Shown one piece after another: positions 8,872-17,737 of a DNA stretch of 64,000 nt. Below the pieces are notes generated by a model, which was not told the DNA's origin, did no database searches, and worked only from the letters and a program-made list of their open reading frames with translations. The translations under genes and the position numbers were made by a program. The stretch comes from Streptomyces sp. Act143. Lineage in GTDB: Bacteria; Actinomycetota; Actinomycetes; Streptomycetales; Streptomycetaceae. Every line of letters begins with the position of its first letter. The stretch's first letter is position 1. The stretch is taken from positions 4,877,201-4,941,200 of the forward strand of contig NZ_QFRX01000001.1 of NCBI RefSeq assembly GCF_003143935.1, given 5' to 3'.

Positions 8872-11396
8872 TGTTGCGCTACGCCCTGAGAACCGTCCGT
8901 GCGCGCAAGACGGGCTTCCTCGGCGCCTTCGTCGCCCTGCTGTGCGCGGCCGCACTGATCACCGCGTGCGGGACGCTTCTGGAGACGGGGTTGCGCGGCA
9001 CCATCCGGACCGAGCGCTACGGCGCCGCCCCGGTCGTGGTCTCCGCCGACCAGAACGTCCACCAGACGACCGTCAAACACAAGAAGGGCAAGACCAAGGT
9101 CAAGCACAAGGCGAAACCCGTCGCCGAGCGGGCCTGGCTGGCGGCCGGTGTCGGACGCACCCTGGCCGATGTCCCCGGGGTCGCCCGGGTCGTACCGGAA
9201 CTCACCTTCCCCGCCGAACCGCTGACGCCGGGCGGCACCGGTGGCCGCACCGCCTACGGGCACGCCTGGGAGTCCGCCGCGCTGACGCCGTACCGGCTCA
9301 CCGCGGGTACCGCCCCCACGGCCGCCACCGATGTCGTGGTCGACCGCCGGCTCGCCGAGCGGGCCCGGCTCGAACCCGGGGACCGGCTGACCGTCCAGTC
9401 GACCAAGGCTCCTCGCACCTACCGCGTCTCCGGTGTCGCCGCGCCCGCGACCGACGTGCGGCACCAGACGTCCCTGTTCTTCTCCGCCGCCGAGGCGCGT
9501 CGTCTCGCCGACCGGCCCGGGCAGGTCACCGCGTTCGGGGTGGTCCCTGAGCCGGGGACCGATCCGGGGCGGCTGCGGGATGCCGTGTCCGAGGCGCTGC
9601 GCGGCACCCATGCGCAGGTCAGCTCCGGGGACGACCGCGGGCCGGTGGAGTTCCTGGACGCCGCCGCGGCGCGCACCAAGCTGATCAGCATGGGCGGCGC
9701 GATGGGCGGCACCTCGCTGCTCGTGGCGGTCCTCGTGGTGGTGGGGACCTTCGCGCTCTCCGTCCAGCAGCGCCACCGCGAACTCGCCCTGCTGCGCGCC
9801 GTCGCCGCGACCTCCGGACAGATCCGCAGGCTGCTCGGGCGGGAGGCCCTGGTCGTCGGAGCGGGCGCCGGGGCGGTGGGGGCACTGCTGGGTCTTCCGC
9901 TGGGTGGCTGGCTGTACAGCAGGTTCGTCGCCCTGGGGGCCGTGCCCGACACGCTGGAGCACACCGTCGGCGTCGTCCCGCCGCTCGCAGCCGTCGCCGC
10001 GACCCTGTTCGGCGCCTGGGCCGCCGCGCGGATCGCCTCGCGTCGGGTCGCCCGCATCCGGCCGGCCGAGGCACTCGCCGAAGCCCGGGCCGAGCGCACC
10101 CGGCCCGCCTGGGGCCGTCTCCTCGCCGGTCTGCTGCTGCTCGCCGGCGGCGCCGCCCTCGTGGCCCTGCTCAGCGTCCTGCGCACCGAACCGGCGTCGA
10201 CGCCGGTGACCTTCCTCGCCGTGGTCGTCCTGTCCACCTCCGTCGCGCTGCTCGGACCGCTCCTGGTGAAGGCCGCCGCCTTCCTGCTCGCCGGGCCGCT
10301 CAGGCTGACCGGCCACAGCGGCAGGCTCGCCACCGCCAATCTGCGCGGCAACGCCGCCCGCATGGCCTCCGTCGTCACCCCCCTCACGCTGCTCATCGGC
10401 ATGACCTGCACGGTGCTGTTCGTGCAGCCCACCCTCGGCGACGCGGCCCGCACCCAGACCAGGGAGGGCGTCCGCGCGGACTGGGTGGTCGCCTCCCGCG
10501 GGCCCGGTGTCCCGTCCGAGGCGGCACGGCAGCTGCGGACGCCCGGCACCGCCGTGACCGAAGTGGTCCGGACGACCGTCCGGGTGGGCCTCGACAAGTA
10601 CCCGGCCCAGGGCGTCACCCCGGTCGGCCTCACCCGCACCTGGGACCCGGACGTCACCGCCGGATCGCTGCGCGGGCTCGGCGAGCGCACGGTCGCCGTG
10701 AGCGAACTGGCCGCGGACCAGCTCCACCTGAAGCCGGGAAGCCCTCTGAAGCTGACGCTCGGCGACGGCACGCCCGCCACGCTCACCGTCACCGCCGTCT
10801 ACCGCAGGGGCCTGGGCTTCGGGGACCTCACCTTCGCGCACGACCTGCTCGCCCGCCACGTCGACAACCCGCTCTCGTCCTCCGTCCTGGTCAGCACGGA
10901 CCGCACACAGCGGGAACTCGCCAGCACGCTGCGTGAGTTCCCGGGGGTGGAGGTGCTCTCCCCGGGTGCCGCCGACTCGCTCCAGGCGCGGGTCCAGCAG
11001 ACCAACGCCGAGGTCAACCTCCTCGCCATGGGGCTGGTGCTGGCCTTCACCGCCATCGCCGTGGTCAACACGCTCGCCATGTCGGTGTCCGAGCGCGTCC
11101 GGGAGTTCGCGCTGCTGCGGCTCGCGGGGGCCACCCGGCGTCAGGTGCTGCGCATGCTGCGCACCGAGGCCCTGTCCGTGCTCTTCCTCGCCGCCGCTCT
11201 CGGCAGCGGTGTCGCCCTGGCCGTCCTGACCTCGTTCAGCATCGGGATGACGGGCCGCGCCGCCCCCGCCGTCACACCGCTGGTGTACGCCACGGTGATC
11301 GCCGTGGCCGGGCTCCTGGCGCTCGTCGCGACCGCCCTGCCCGGACGCGTGGCGCTGCGGGTCCGGGCGGTGACGGTGGCGACCGCCAAGGAGTGA
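8868..11396 (+). CDS. FtsX-family ABC transporter permease
   Basis: 842 residues, built as two MacB-PCD/FtsX repeats. There is an N-terminal membrane helix (GFLGAFVALLCAAALITA), a large extracytoplasmic domain, and a first trio of helices near residues 270-400. A second helix set and external domain follow, with a final FtsX trio near 710-840. VVGTFALSVQQRHRELALLRAVAAT and SVSERVREFALLRLAGATRR are the twin cytoplasmic signatures. The start has AGAGAGG 10 nt upstream. Such permeases need an ATP-binding partner for lipoprotein or peptide export or signalling, but none is adjacent. Confidence 0.92.
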   Translation: MMLRYALRTVRARKTGFLGAFVALLCAAALITACGTLLETGLRGTIRTERYGAAPVVVSADQNVHQTTVKHKKGKTKVKHKAKPVAERAWLAAGVGRTLADVPGVARVVPELTFPAEPLTPGGTGGRTAYGHAWESAALTPYRLTAGTAPTAATDVVVDRRLAERARLEPGDRLTVQSTKAPRTYRVSGVAAPATDVRHQTSLFFSAAEARRLADRPGQVTAFGVVPEPGTDPGRLRDAVSEALRGTHAQVSSGDDRGPVEFLDAAAARTKLISMGGAMGGTSLLVAVLVVVGTFALSVQQRHRELALLRAVAATSGQIRRLLGREALVVGAGAGAVGALLGLPLGGWLYSRFVALGAVPDTLEHTVGVVPPLAAVAATLFGAWAAARIASRRVARIRPAEALAEARAERTRPAWGRLLAGLLLLAGGAALVALLSVLRTEPASTPVTFLAVVVLSTSVALLGPLLVKAAAFLLAGPLRLTGHSGRLATANLRGNAARMASVVTPLTLLIGMTCTVLFVQPTLGDAARTQTREGVRADWVVASRGPGVPSEAARQLRTPGTAVTEVVRTTVRVGLDKYPAQGVTPVGLTRTWDPDVTAGSLRGLGERTVAVSELAADQLHLKPGSPLKLTLGDGTPATLTVTAVYRRGLGFGDLTFAHDLLARHVDNPLSSSVLVSTDRTQRELASTLREFPGVEVLSPGAADSLQARVQQTNAEVNLLAMGLVLAFTAIAVVNTLAMSVSERVREFALLRLAGATRRQVLRMLRTEALSVLFLAAALGSGVALAVLTSFSIGMTGRAAPAVTPLVYATVIAVAGLLALVATALPGRVALRVRAVTVATAKE

Positions 11397-11448
11397 GCGC
11401 GGGAGGGTGAAGCGGCGGGAGCCCGGCCGTCCCCCGCCGCCGTCGGCC

Positions 11449-12945
11449 TCAGGTCACGGGGGCCGGTGCCGGCTCGGGCTCCCGCTGCGCGGGAAGGGCG
11501 ACGGTCCGCTCCCACGCCCGGGTGGTCCGCAGGTAGCCGTAGATCACCGATCCCATCGCCAGGAGCAGCAGCGGTCCGGCCAGCCACGCGTGGTGGGCCA
11601 TCTGCGTCGGCAGATAGCGGTACGACAGCAGGAGCGCCGTGAAGACCGTCGTGCCGTGGACGACCAGGCGGGTCGCGGAGTGGTCCCAGCCGTACGCCTG
11701 GGCGCGCAGGGCCGCCTCGATCGTGAGGGTGAAGACCACACCGGCGACGAGATCGGTGCCGTAGTGCCAGCCGAAGCCGAGGGTCGCGGCGAGGGTGGCG
11801 ATCAGCCAGAACGTGCCCGCCCAGCGCAGGACGCGCGGGCCCCGGCGGGAGTGGATGAAGATCGCGGTGGCCCAGGCGGTGTGCAGGCTCGGCATGCAGT
11901 TGCGCGGGGTGAGCTCGTCGAACGGGACGGGGTGCGGGGCGGTCAGCGGTGGTGGGGTGTGCGGCCAGTAGTCGCCGACCATCCACTGTCTCGTGTCCGG
12001 TGTGTGGGTCCACAGGCCGTCCGGCTGCCAGTGCTCCACGCCGGTGCCGTAGGCGAAGATCGGGCCGACCACCGGGAAGAGCATGTAGATGCCGGGGCCG
12101 AGCAGGCCGATGACCAGGAAGGTGCGCACCAGGTGGTGGCGGGGGAAACGGCGCTCGGCCGCCACGTTGCGCAGGCCGTAGAGGGAGACCAGGACCGCGG
12201 CCACGGCGAGCTGGCCGTAGACGAGGTCGAGGGCGTGGGCGCCGAGCGGGCCGGTGGCCTTGAGCATGCGGCCGGCCAGCCACGACGGGTCGCCCAGCGC
12301 GTGGTCCGCGACCGCCAGGTACGGGTCGAGGACCGTGGGCCGCGCCTTCGCGGTGATGAGCAGCCAGGTGTCGCCGGTCTTGCGGCCCGCCACGAGGAGG
12401 AGGGCCAGGCCCACGCCCTTCAGCAGCAGGACGCGCTCGGCCCCGGTGCGGCGCGTGAGCGCGATCACCCCGCAGGCCAGGACCACCCACAGCGCGCCGT
12501 TCCCGAACGGGTGGCCGCCGTGCAGCCCCGTGCCGGTGGCCCAGCGGACCAGCAGCAGGACGGCGTCGATGCCCAGGGCCGCACCGGCCGCGAGGAAGCG
12601 CTCCCGCCGGGTGAGCACCACCATCATCAGCGCCATGCTGCCGTACAGCAGGAAGCCCGACTTGGGCGGGAACACCAGTTCTTTCACCTGGGTCGTCAGG
12701 GGTCCCGGCAGGCCGTAGTGGCGCGCGGTGACCTCCAGCGCGATGAGGAATCCGAGGGTCACCGCACCGGCCGCGCACCACAGGATCGTCTGCGGGCGAC
12801 GCCACGCGGCGAACGTGGATCTTCGTCGTATTCGCGGGAGCGGATGGTCCCGCGGCTCTCCAGGTTTCAATGGGGTGGCCGTCTTCGTGTCGGGCGGGTG
12901 TTCTCGTGTCGGGTGGACGTGGGCGAGTGGTGGGCCGCCGATCAT
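11449..12945 (-). CDS. PAP2-superfamily membrane phosphatase
   Basis: 498 residues with about ten or more hydrophobic helices. The phosphatase motifs are in the last third: RNCMPSLHTAWA (catalytic His region) and GWHYGTDLVAG (second catalytic His). The Lys/Arg-rich first motif is less clear. The length and arrangement match the larger AUR1/inositol-phosphoceramide-synthase-like branch of PAP2 proteins, which move lipid or polyprenyl phosphate groups at the outer membrane face. The substrate is unknown. The start is the first ATG, without a strong ribosome site. Confidence 0.88.
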   Translation of the reverse strand: MIGGPPLAHVHPTREHPPDTKTATPLKPGEPRDHPLPRIRRRSTFAAWRRPQTILWCAAGAVTLGFLIALEVTARHYGLPGPLTTQVKELVFPPKSGFLLYGSMALMMVVLTRRERFLAAGAALGIDAVLLLVRWATGTGLHGGHPFGNGALWVVLACGVIALTRRTGAERVLLLKGVGLALLLVAGRKTGDTWLLITAKARPTVLDPYLAVADHALGDPSWLAGRMLKATGPLGAHALDLVYGQLAVAAVLVSLYGLRNVAAERRFPRHHLVRTFLVIGLLGPGIYMLFPVVGPIFAYGTGVEHWQPDGLWTHTPDTRQWMVGDYWPHTPPPLTAPHPVPFDELTPRNCMPSLHTAWATAIFIHSRRGPRVLRWAGTFWLIATLAATLGFGWHYGTDLVAGVVFTLTIEAALRAQAYGWDHSATRLVVHGTTVFTALLLSYRYLPTQMAHHAWLAGPLLLLAMGSVIYGYLRTTRAWERTVALPAQREPEPAPAPVT

Positions 12946-13011
12946 CGTAAGTTCAAAGACCCCCCACAGTTCAGAGGGCCGTACCGGGAAACTGGTTCGG
13001 CCGCCGCTCGC

Positions 13012-13752
13012 TCACGTCAGATTCAGGCCACCGTCCAGCACGACGACCTCGCCGGTGAGATAGCTGCTGGCGATGAGGGAGGCCACCAGGTCGGCCACGT
13101 CGGCGGGTCGGGCGGGGCGGTGCATGGGGGCGCGTTCCCGCCAGAGTTCATGGGCCTGCGTCCAGTCCTTCGTCATCGGGGTGTCCACCAGTCCCGGTGC
13201 CACGGCGTTGACGCGGACGTCCGGGCCGAGGGCGGCGGCGAGCAGGCGGGTGACGTGGTTGAGGGCGGCCTTGCTCGCCGCGTACGGGACGGACGAGCCC
13301 TTGGGGCGCACACCGGCGTGGCTGGTGATGTTCACCACGCTGCCGCCTCCGGGCGCCTCGCGGAGCGCCGGGAGCGCCTCCGTGCACAGCACCCAGGGGG
13401 CGATGAGGTTGACCTCCAGCAGCCGGCGCCAGTCCGCCGGGGTCGCCGCGGCCAGGTCGGCGTGCGGGATGGGCCAGCTGATGCCGGCGTTGTTCACCAG
13501 CACGTCGAGGCGGCCGTGGCGGTCGAGGGCGGCCCCGACCAGGGCCCGGGTCTCGTCCTCGGACTCCAGGTCCGCCTGTACGTAGGTCCCGCCGAGCTCC
13601 GCGGCCAAGGTCTCGCCGGCGTCGGCGCTGCGGCGCGAGTGCACGACGACCCGCATGCCGTCGGCGGCCAGCCGTCGTGCGACGGCCTCACCGATGCCGG
13701 ACGTGGAGCCGGTCACCAGGGCTACGGGGCGATCGTGCGGTTCTGTTCCCAT
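13012..13752 (-). CDS. SDR-family oxidoreductase
   Basis: 246 residues. Classical short-chain dehydrogenase: NAD(P)-binding TGSTSGIGEAV near the N-terminus, NNAGI, catalytic Ser in INITSHAG-type context (VVNITSHAG), and YAASKAAL carrying the Tyr-Lys pair. PGLVDTPM and the C-terminal GEVVVLDGG follow. It uses NAD(P)H with an unknown alcohol or ketone substrate. The ATG reading GTEPHDRP is favoured by an upstream AGGA; an in-frame GTG at 13770 is possible. The gap to the PAP2 gene downstream is 66 bp. Confidence 0.93.
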   Translation of the reverse strand: MGTEPHDRPVALVTGSTSGIGEAVARRLAADGMRVVVHSRRSADAGETLAAELGGTYVQADLESEDETRALVGAALDRHGRLDVLVNNAGISWPIPHADLAAATPADWRRLLEVNLIAPWVLCTEALPALREAPGGGSVVNITSHAGVRPKGSSVPYAASKAALNHVTRLLAAALGPDVRVNAVAPGLVDTPMTKDWTQAHELWRERAPMHRPARPADVADLVASLIASSYLTGEVVVLDGGLNLT

Positions 13753-13793
13753 GTCCGCCGATCCTGCCACCGCGGTCGGCGGCCCCCGTCACC

Positions 13794-13966
13794 TGCCCTC
13801 GGCCAGGGTGTGCGCCACCAGCGCGTTCGTCTGAGCCGGGTGACGAGCTGCATGTGCCGGGTCAGGGGGAACTGCGGATGAGGTCGATCCACTCGGCGAT
13901 CGGGCGGCCGTACTTCTTCTCGACGGAGGCGAAGCAGCCGGCGGGGCCCTTCCCGGGTCCGGTCAC
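13794..13966 (-). pseudogene. Decayed DUF4287-type gene
   Basis: From a GTG at 13966 (GAGAGG upstream) the frame reads VTGPGKGPAGCFASVEKKYG, then RPIAEWIDLIRSSP, which matches the start of DUF4287 proteins. It stops at TGA 13862-13864. One base over, LTRHMQLV continues the family pattern. In the third frame NALVAHTLAEG completes it, but the middle part (usually an EHGLGHGHA-type stretch) is missing. So there is a 1-bp deletion plus a short internal deletion. Confidence 0.75.
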
Positions 13967-14078
13967 GTGGTCACGTCCTCTCAGGACGGTCGGCAACAGG
14001 TGTCGGAGGGATGACCGGCGAGGGGAGGCGGACTCATCGCCCGGCGGCGACGGGAAACGGCAGTGGGGGGCGGCGGCT

Positions 14079-15866
14079 TCACCGGATCTCGATCGAGTCC
14101 GTCTCGCTGACCTGGTCGGTCTCGGAGATCCGCACCGTCGTGCGCATCGTCCAGGTCCCGGCGATGGGCAGGTCGAAGTCGCTGGTGCCCCAGTAGCCGC
14201 CCCGGTCGGTGAGCCGGGCGTCCAGGGGGCCGATGTCCTGGGACGCGAGCGTGAAGGTCAGCCGCAGCTCGGGGACGGTCGCGAAGCCGCCGTCGGCGCC
14301 GTAGACGATCGCCTGCACCGAGTTCCGGCCGACCCGGCCCGGGTCGAGGGTGATCTGCACGGTCCCGCGCCCGGCGGCGCCCAGGTCGAAGGGCACGTTC
14401 GTGACCGAGGCGACCGGCAGGCCGCCGGCCGGGGCCGTTTCGGCCGCCGCCTCCGCGGCCCGCCCGGGCAGTGTGCCGGTCAGCACGGTCGTGAGGACCA
14501 GCACGACGACCCCCACGGTGATCTCGACGGCGACGGACCGCCGCAGCCCCCGCCGGTACCCGCCGTCGTCGGCGGCCCCGGCCCGCTCCGCGGCCGGCGG
14601 CGACGGCGGCCCGCCCACCGGCACCGGCACCGGCACCCGCTCAGGTTCCCGTGCGGCGTTTTCGGCGCCCGCCGTCACCAGCCGTGCCGTCCACTGCCGC
14701 GACAGCCCGGCCGCCCCGAGCAGCACGATCACCGCCGTGAGCTTGAAGAGCAGGAGGCGGCCGTACGACGTCCCGGTCAGCGCCGCCCAGGAGCCGAGCC
14801 CGCGCCAGGACTGGTAGACGCCGGTCACCACCAGGACGGTCACACAGGCGAAGGCGAGGCGGGAGAAGCGGGCGACCGTGGCGGCCTCGACGACCGGCGC
14901 CCGGTACAGCGTGGTGACCAGGGCGGTGAGGCCGCCCAGCCAGGTCGCCATGGCCAGCACGTGCAGCACGGAGGAGGCCATCGCGACCGGCACCTGGAGA
15001 CCGGCGGAGGCGTGCTCGCCCGCGGCCCAGGTGAGGGCGAGGGCGACGGCGAGGGCACCGCCGGCGACCCGGGTGCCCCTGGCGCTCCACGCCTTGCGCA
15101 CCCACCGCAGGTACAGCCCCGTGAGCGCGAGCAGCCCGAGCCGCGCCAGCAGTACCAGGCCGGGACGGGTCGTCAGCGTGCGGTCGAGACCGTCGAGGGC
15201 CGGGGCCGTGCCCGTCTCGTACGACGCCCTGAGCAGCAGCTGCGCGGTGCTCGCCGCGGCCAGCGTCCACCAGCCCGCCCACAGCAGCCGGGGCAGGTCG
15301 CCGGTGGCCGCCGGCCGGCAGGCGGCCAGGAACACCGCCGTGCCGATGAGGAGGGCGGCGGCGAGATGGGCGAGGTAGCGGGCGATGTCGTAGAGCGCGG
15401 CCGTGGCCGGGTCCTCGACCGGGCCCGGGTCCACGGACGCCGTCGTGGCCGAGGGCTTGCCCACGGAGAACGTGAATGCGCCCGACACCGGATGGCTGTC
15501 CGCGGAGACCACCCGCCAGGCGACGGTGAAGGTGCCCTCGCCGAGCCCCTGGGCGGGCAGCGTCACGCGGGCCGTGTCGGACCGGCCCGGCACGTGCTCG
15601 GCCTCGCCCGTGCGGACCCGCCGGTTGTCCGGGTCCAGGACGCGGAAGGAGTCGTCGAGCAGGCCGACGGACTCGGTGAAGGTCAGGGTGAGGTGGCGGG
15701 GGGCGGACTTGAGGACGCTTCCGTCCTCGGGGTCGACGGCGCGGAGGGCGGCGTGGGCCGACGCGGGTCCCGTGCCGCCGAAGAGGAGCAGGACCAGCAC
15801 GGTGCCCAGCAGCACCAGCCCTTGAAACCGCCGCCGTCCCCGGTCACCGCCACGCCCACGCTCCAC
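14079..15866 (-). CDS. CopC-CopD fusion, copper homeostasis membrane protein
   Basis: 595 residues. The signal peptide ends ASA before His38, the N-terminal copper-brace His of CopC. The CopC domain (residues about 38-135) includes ADSHPVSGAFTF with the second His. CopD follows, with roughly eight to nine membrane helices (about 150-420) and conserved His in LHVLAMATWLGG. The C-terminal 120 residues are an extracytoplasmic beta domain. It binds copper outside the membrane and is thought to import it. The GTG has GGAG 9 nt upstream. It is the last gene of the iron-box run, 55 bp after the SDR gene, so it may share that transcript. Confidence 0.9.
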   Translation of the reverse strand: MERGRGGDRGRRRFQGLVLLGTVLVLLLFGGTGPASAHAALRAVDPEDGSVLKSAPRHLTLTFTESVGLLDDSFRVLDPDNRRVRTGEAEHVPGRSDTARVTLPAQGLGEGTFTVAWRVVSADSHPVSGAFTFSVGKPSATTASVDPGPVEDPATAALYDIARYLAHLAAALLIGTAVFLAACRPAATGDLPRLLWAGWWTLAAASTAQLLLRASYETGTAPALDGLDRTLTTRPGLVLLARLGLLALTGLYLRWVRKAWSARGTRVAGGALAVALALTWAAGEHASAGLQVPVAMASSVLHVLAMATWLGGLTALVTTLYRAPVVEAATVARFSRLAFACVTVLVVTGVYQSWRGLGSWAALTGTSYGRLLLFKLTAVIVLLGAAGLSRQWTARLVTAGAENAAREPERVPVPVPVGGPPSPPAAERAGAADDGGYRRGLRRSVAVEITVGVVVLVLTTVLTGTLPGRAAEAAAETAPAGGLPVASVTNVPFDLGAAGRGTVQITLDPGRVGRNSVQAIVYGADGGFATVPELRLTFTLASQDIGPLDARLTDRGGYWGTSDFDLPIAGTWTMRTTVRISETDQVSETDSIEIR

Positions 15867-15921
15867 GTCAGCACTCCGTCTCGCCGCTCCGGTACAGGTA
15901 CGTACGCGGGCGCCGGAACGC

Positions 15922-16680
15922 TCACCACGTGGGCCGGGCCGACACCCCGCCGTCGACGACCAGGTCCTGCCCGCTGATCCAGGAGGCGAGCGGCGAGGCG
16001 AGGAACGCGCAGGCGTCGCCGATGTCCTCGGGGCGCCCCAGCCGGCCCAGCGGGGCCGCCTCCTGCCATCTGCGCACCCCTTCCGGCCAGGCCGCGGCCA
16101 GCCCCTCCCGGTCGATCAGGCCGGGCGAGACGCTGTTGACGCGGATGCCGAGCGGGCCGTACTCCAGGGCGGCGGACCGGGCGTGCAGGACGACGGCGGC
16201 CTTGGCGGCGGAGTAGTGGGCGTGCCCGGCGGCGGGGTGGCCGGCCTCGATCGACGCGATGTGGGTCACCGATCCGCCGCCGGTCATCAGCTGGGCAGCC
16301 GCCTGCGTGCAGGCGAACACGCTCGTCAGGTTGGCGTCGACGACCGCCCGCCAGTCCTCCGCCGTCATCCCGGCCAGCGCCTGCACCGGCTGCACTCCGG
16401 CGTTGTTGACCAGCGTGTCCAACCGGCCGCCGCCCCACTCGACGGCCTCCCGCACCAGCCGGTGGCACGCGTCCTCGTCGCGCAGCTCGGCCCGCAGCAC
16501 GACGGCCCGCGCCCCCGCCTCCCGTACCCGCGCCGCCACGTCCTCCGCCGCCGCCACCGACGTACGGCAATGGACCGCGACCGCCGCCGCGCCCAGTGCG
16601 GCGAAGCGCAGCGCGATCCCGCCTCCGATGCCGCCGCCCGCGCCGGTGACCAGGGCGACCTGTCCTTCGAGGAGTCTCAT
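15922..16680 (-). CDS. SDR-family oxidoreductase (second)
   Basis: 252 residues from the ATG reading RLLEGQVALVTG. NAD(P)-binding VTGAGGGIGGGIALRF, NNAGV, a Ser-containing ITHIASIE-like strand (THIASIEAG), and HYSAAKAAV with catalytic Tyr and Lys. PGLID and the C-terminal GQDLVVDGG follow. Its start overlaps the stop of the upstream cupin gene (ATGA), so it is translated by coupling. Substrate unknown. The two SDRs in this window are not close duplicates. Confidence 0.92.
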   Translation of the reverse strand: MRLLEGQVALVTGAGGGIGGGIALRFAALGAAAVAVHCRTSVAAAEDVAARVREAGARAVVLRAELRDEDACHRLVREAVEWGGGRLDTLVNNAGVQPVQALAGMTAEDWRAVVDANLTSVFACTQAAAQLMTGGGSVTHIASIEAGHPAAGHAHYSAAKAAVVLHARSAALEYGPLGIRVNSVSPGLIDREGLAAAWPEGVRRWQEAAPLGRLGRPEDIGDACAFLASPLASWISGQDLVVDGGVSARPTW

Positions 16681-17144
16681 GGCCGACACAGTCCCGCGAT
16701 CCGCTCGGCCGCGGCGGGATAGCGCGCCATCAGCTCCGCCGCGTCCCCGTGCTCATAACCCTCGTAGGTGAAGCCGGGCGCCATCGTGCACCCGAAGAAG
16801 GTCCAGGCGCCGAGGCTGCGCCCGCCCATCCAGGTGCCCGCGGGCACGGTCAGCTGCACCGACTGTCCGGCGAGGACGTCCGGTCCGAGGATCGCCGTGC
16901 GGGTCGTGCCGTCGGGGGCGAGCAGGAGGAGTTCCAGGGGGTCGCCGAGGTAGAAGTGCCAGATCTCGTCGGCGGGCAGGCGGTGCAGGGCCGAATGGTC
17001 GTCGGCGGTGAGCAGGGCGACGATGGCGGTGCCCGCCGGGCTGCCGTCGGCGCGGTCGGGGCCCGCCCAGGTGCGGCGGAACAGGCCCCCTTCGCGCGGT
17101 ATGGGTTCCAGGCCGTAGTGGGCGACGAGGTCATCCGGGGTCAC
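16677..17144 (-). CDS. DUF985 cupin protein
   Basis: 155 residues, a complete DUF985 cupin: VAHYGLEPIPREGGLFRRTW, then HRLPADEIWHFYLGDPLELL (metal-site His/Glu strand). Next come VPAGTWMGGRSLGAWTFFGC and TMAPGFTYEGYEHGD. Members are small beta-barrels, some acting on sugar nucleotides or as uncharacterised metal enzymes. The GTG overlaps the TGA of the upstream acetyltransferase (GTGA), and its own stop overlaps the SDR start. It is therefore the middle of a coupled operon. Confidence 0.88.
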   Translation of the reverse strand: MTPDDLVAHYGLEPIPREGGLFRRTWAGPDRADGSPAGTAIVALLTADDHSALHRLPADEIWHFYLGDPLELLLLAPDGTTRTAILGPDVLAGQSVQLTVPAGTWMGGRSLGAWTFFGCTMAPGFTYEGYEHGDAAELMARYPAAAERIAGLCRP

Positions 17145-17737
17145 CCGGGGAAGGCTACCTCCCGGCGCAGGAAGGCCAGTTGGGCGTGTTTCTCGGGCAG
17201 GTAGACGTCCGGGAGGTCGATCTCCGGCAGCACGACCCGGTCCCCCGCCGCGAACCCCTGCCGCAGGAAGCGGGCGATCGCCTTCTCGTTGCGCACGTCG
17301 GGGTCGACCACCACCCGCCGCCGGTCCAGGTCGATCAGGACGTACGAGGCCACGGCCCCCAGCAGCGCCGACGACCAGCCGGGAAGCGGGGCGGCGGTGG
17401 GGTCGGCGGGCGCGAGGAGGAGGTGGACGCCGATGTCGCCGGGCTCGACGGCGTAGCACTCGCCGACCCGGTCGGCCTCGGGCTCGTAGGTCTGGAGCAG
17501 GCCGACCGGTTCGCCGTCCTTCTCCAGGAGGTAGGCGTGATGGGTGTCGAGGGTGTCCATGTGGGCGTAGATGTCGGCCACTTGGTCCCGGGTGAGGCCG
17601 TTCATGCCCCAGAAGGCGGCGCGCTCCGCGCTGACCCAGCCGTGCACCACACCGGCGTCGGCCTTCGCGTCGAGTGCGCGGATGCGGACGGTGCCGAATC
17701 CGTCGACGTCCTGCTGGTACACCGGGCGGTCAGACAT
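17141..17737 (-). CDS. IucB/RhbD-like acetyltransferase (siderophore type)
   Basis: 198 residues. GNAT-fold acyltransferase of the kind that acylates N6-hydroxylysine or related hydroxylamines in hydroxamate siderophores: MNGLTRDQVADIYAHMD, GDIGVHLLLAP, then VVVDPDVRNEKAIARFLRQG as the acetyl-CoA region. A strong AAGGAGAG precedes the ATG, which lies inside the last codons of the acylase gene (8-bp overlap). The iron box upstream of the acylase and the divergent siderophore reductase support a siderophore role. No hydroxylase or NIS synthetase gene is nearby. Confidence 0.88.
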   Translation of the reverse strand: MSDRPVYQQDVDGFGTVRIRALDAKADAGVVHGWVSAERAAFWGMNGLTRDQVADIYAHMDTLDTHHAYLLEKDGEPVGLLQTYEPEADRVGECYAVEPGDIGVHLLLAPADPTAAPLPGWSSALLGAVASYVLIDLDRRRVVVDPDVRNEKAIARFLRQGFAAGDRVVLPEIDLPDVYLPEKHAQLAFLRREVAFPG

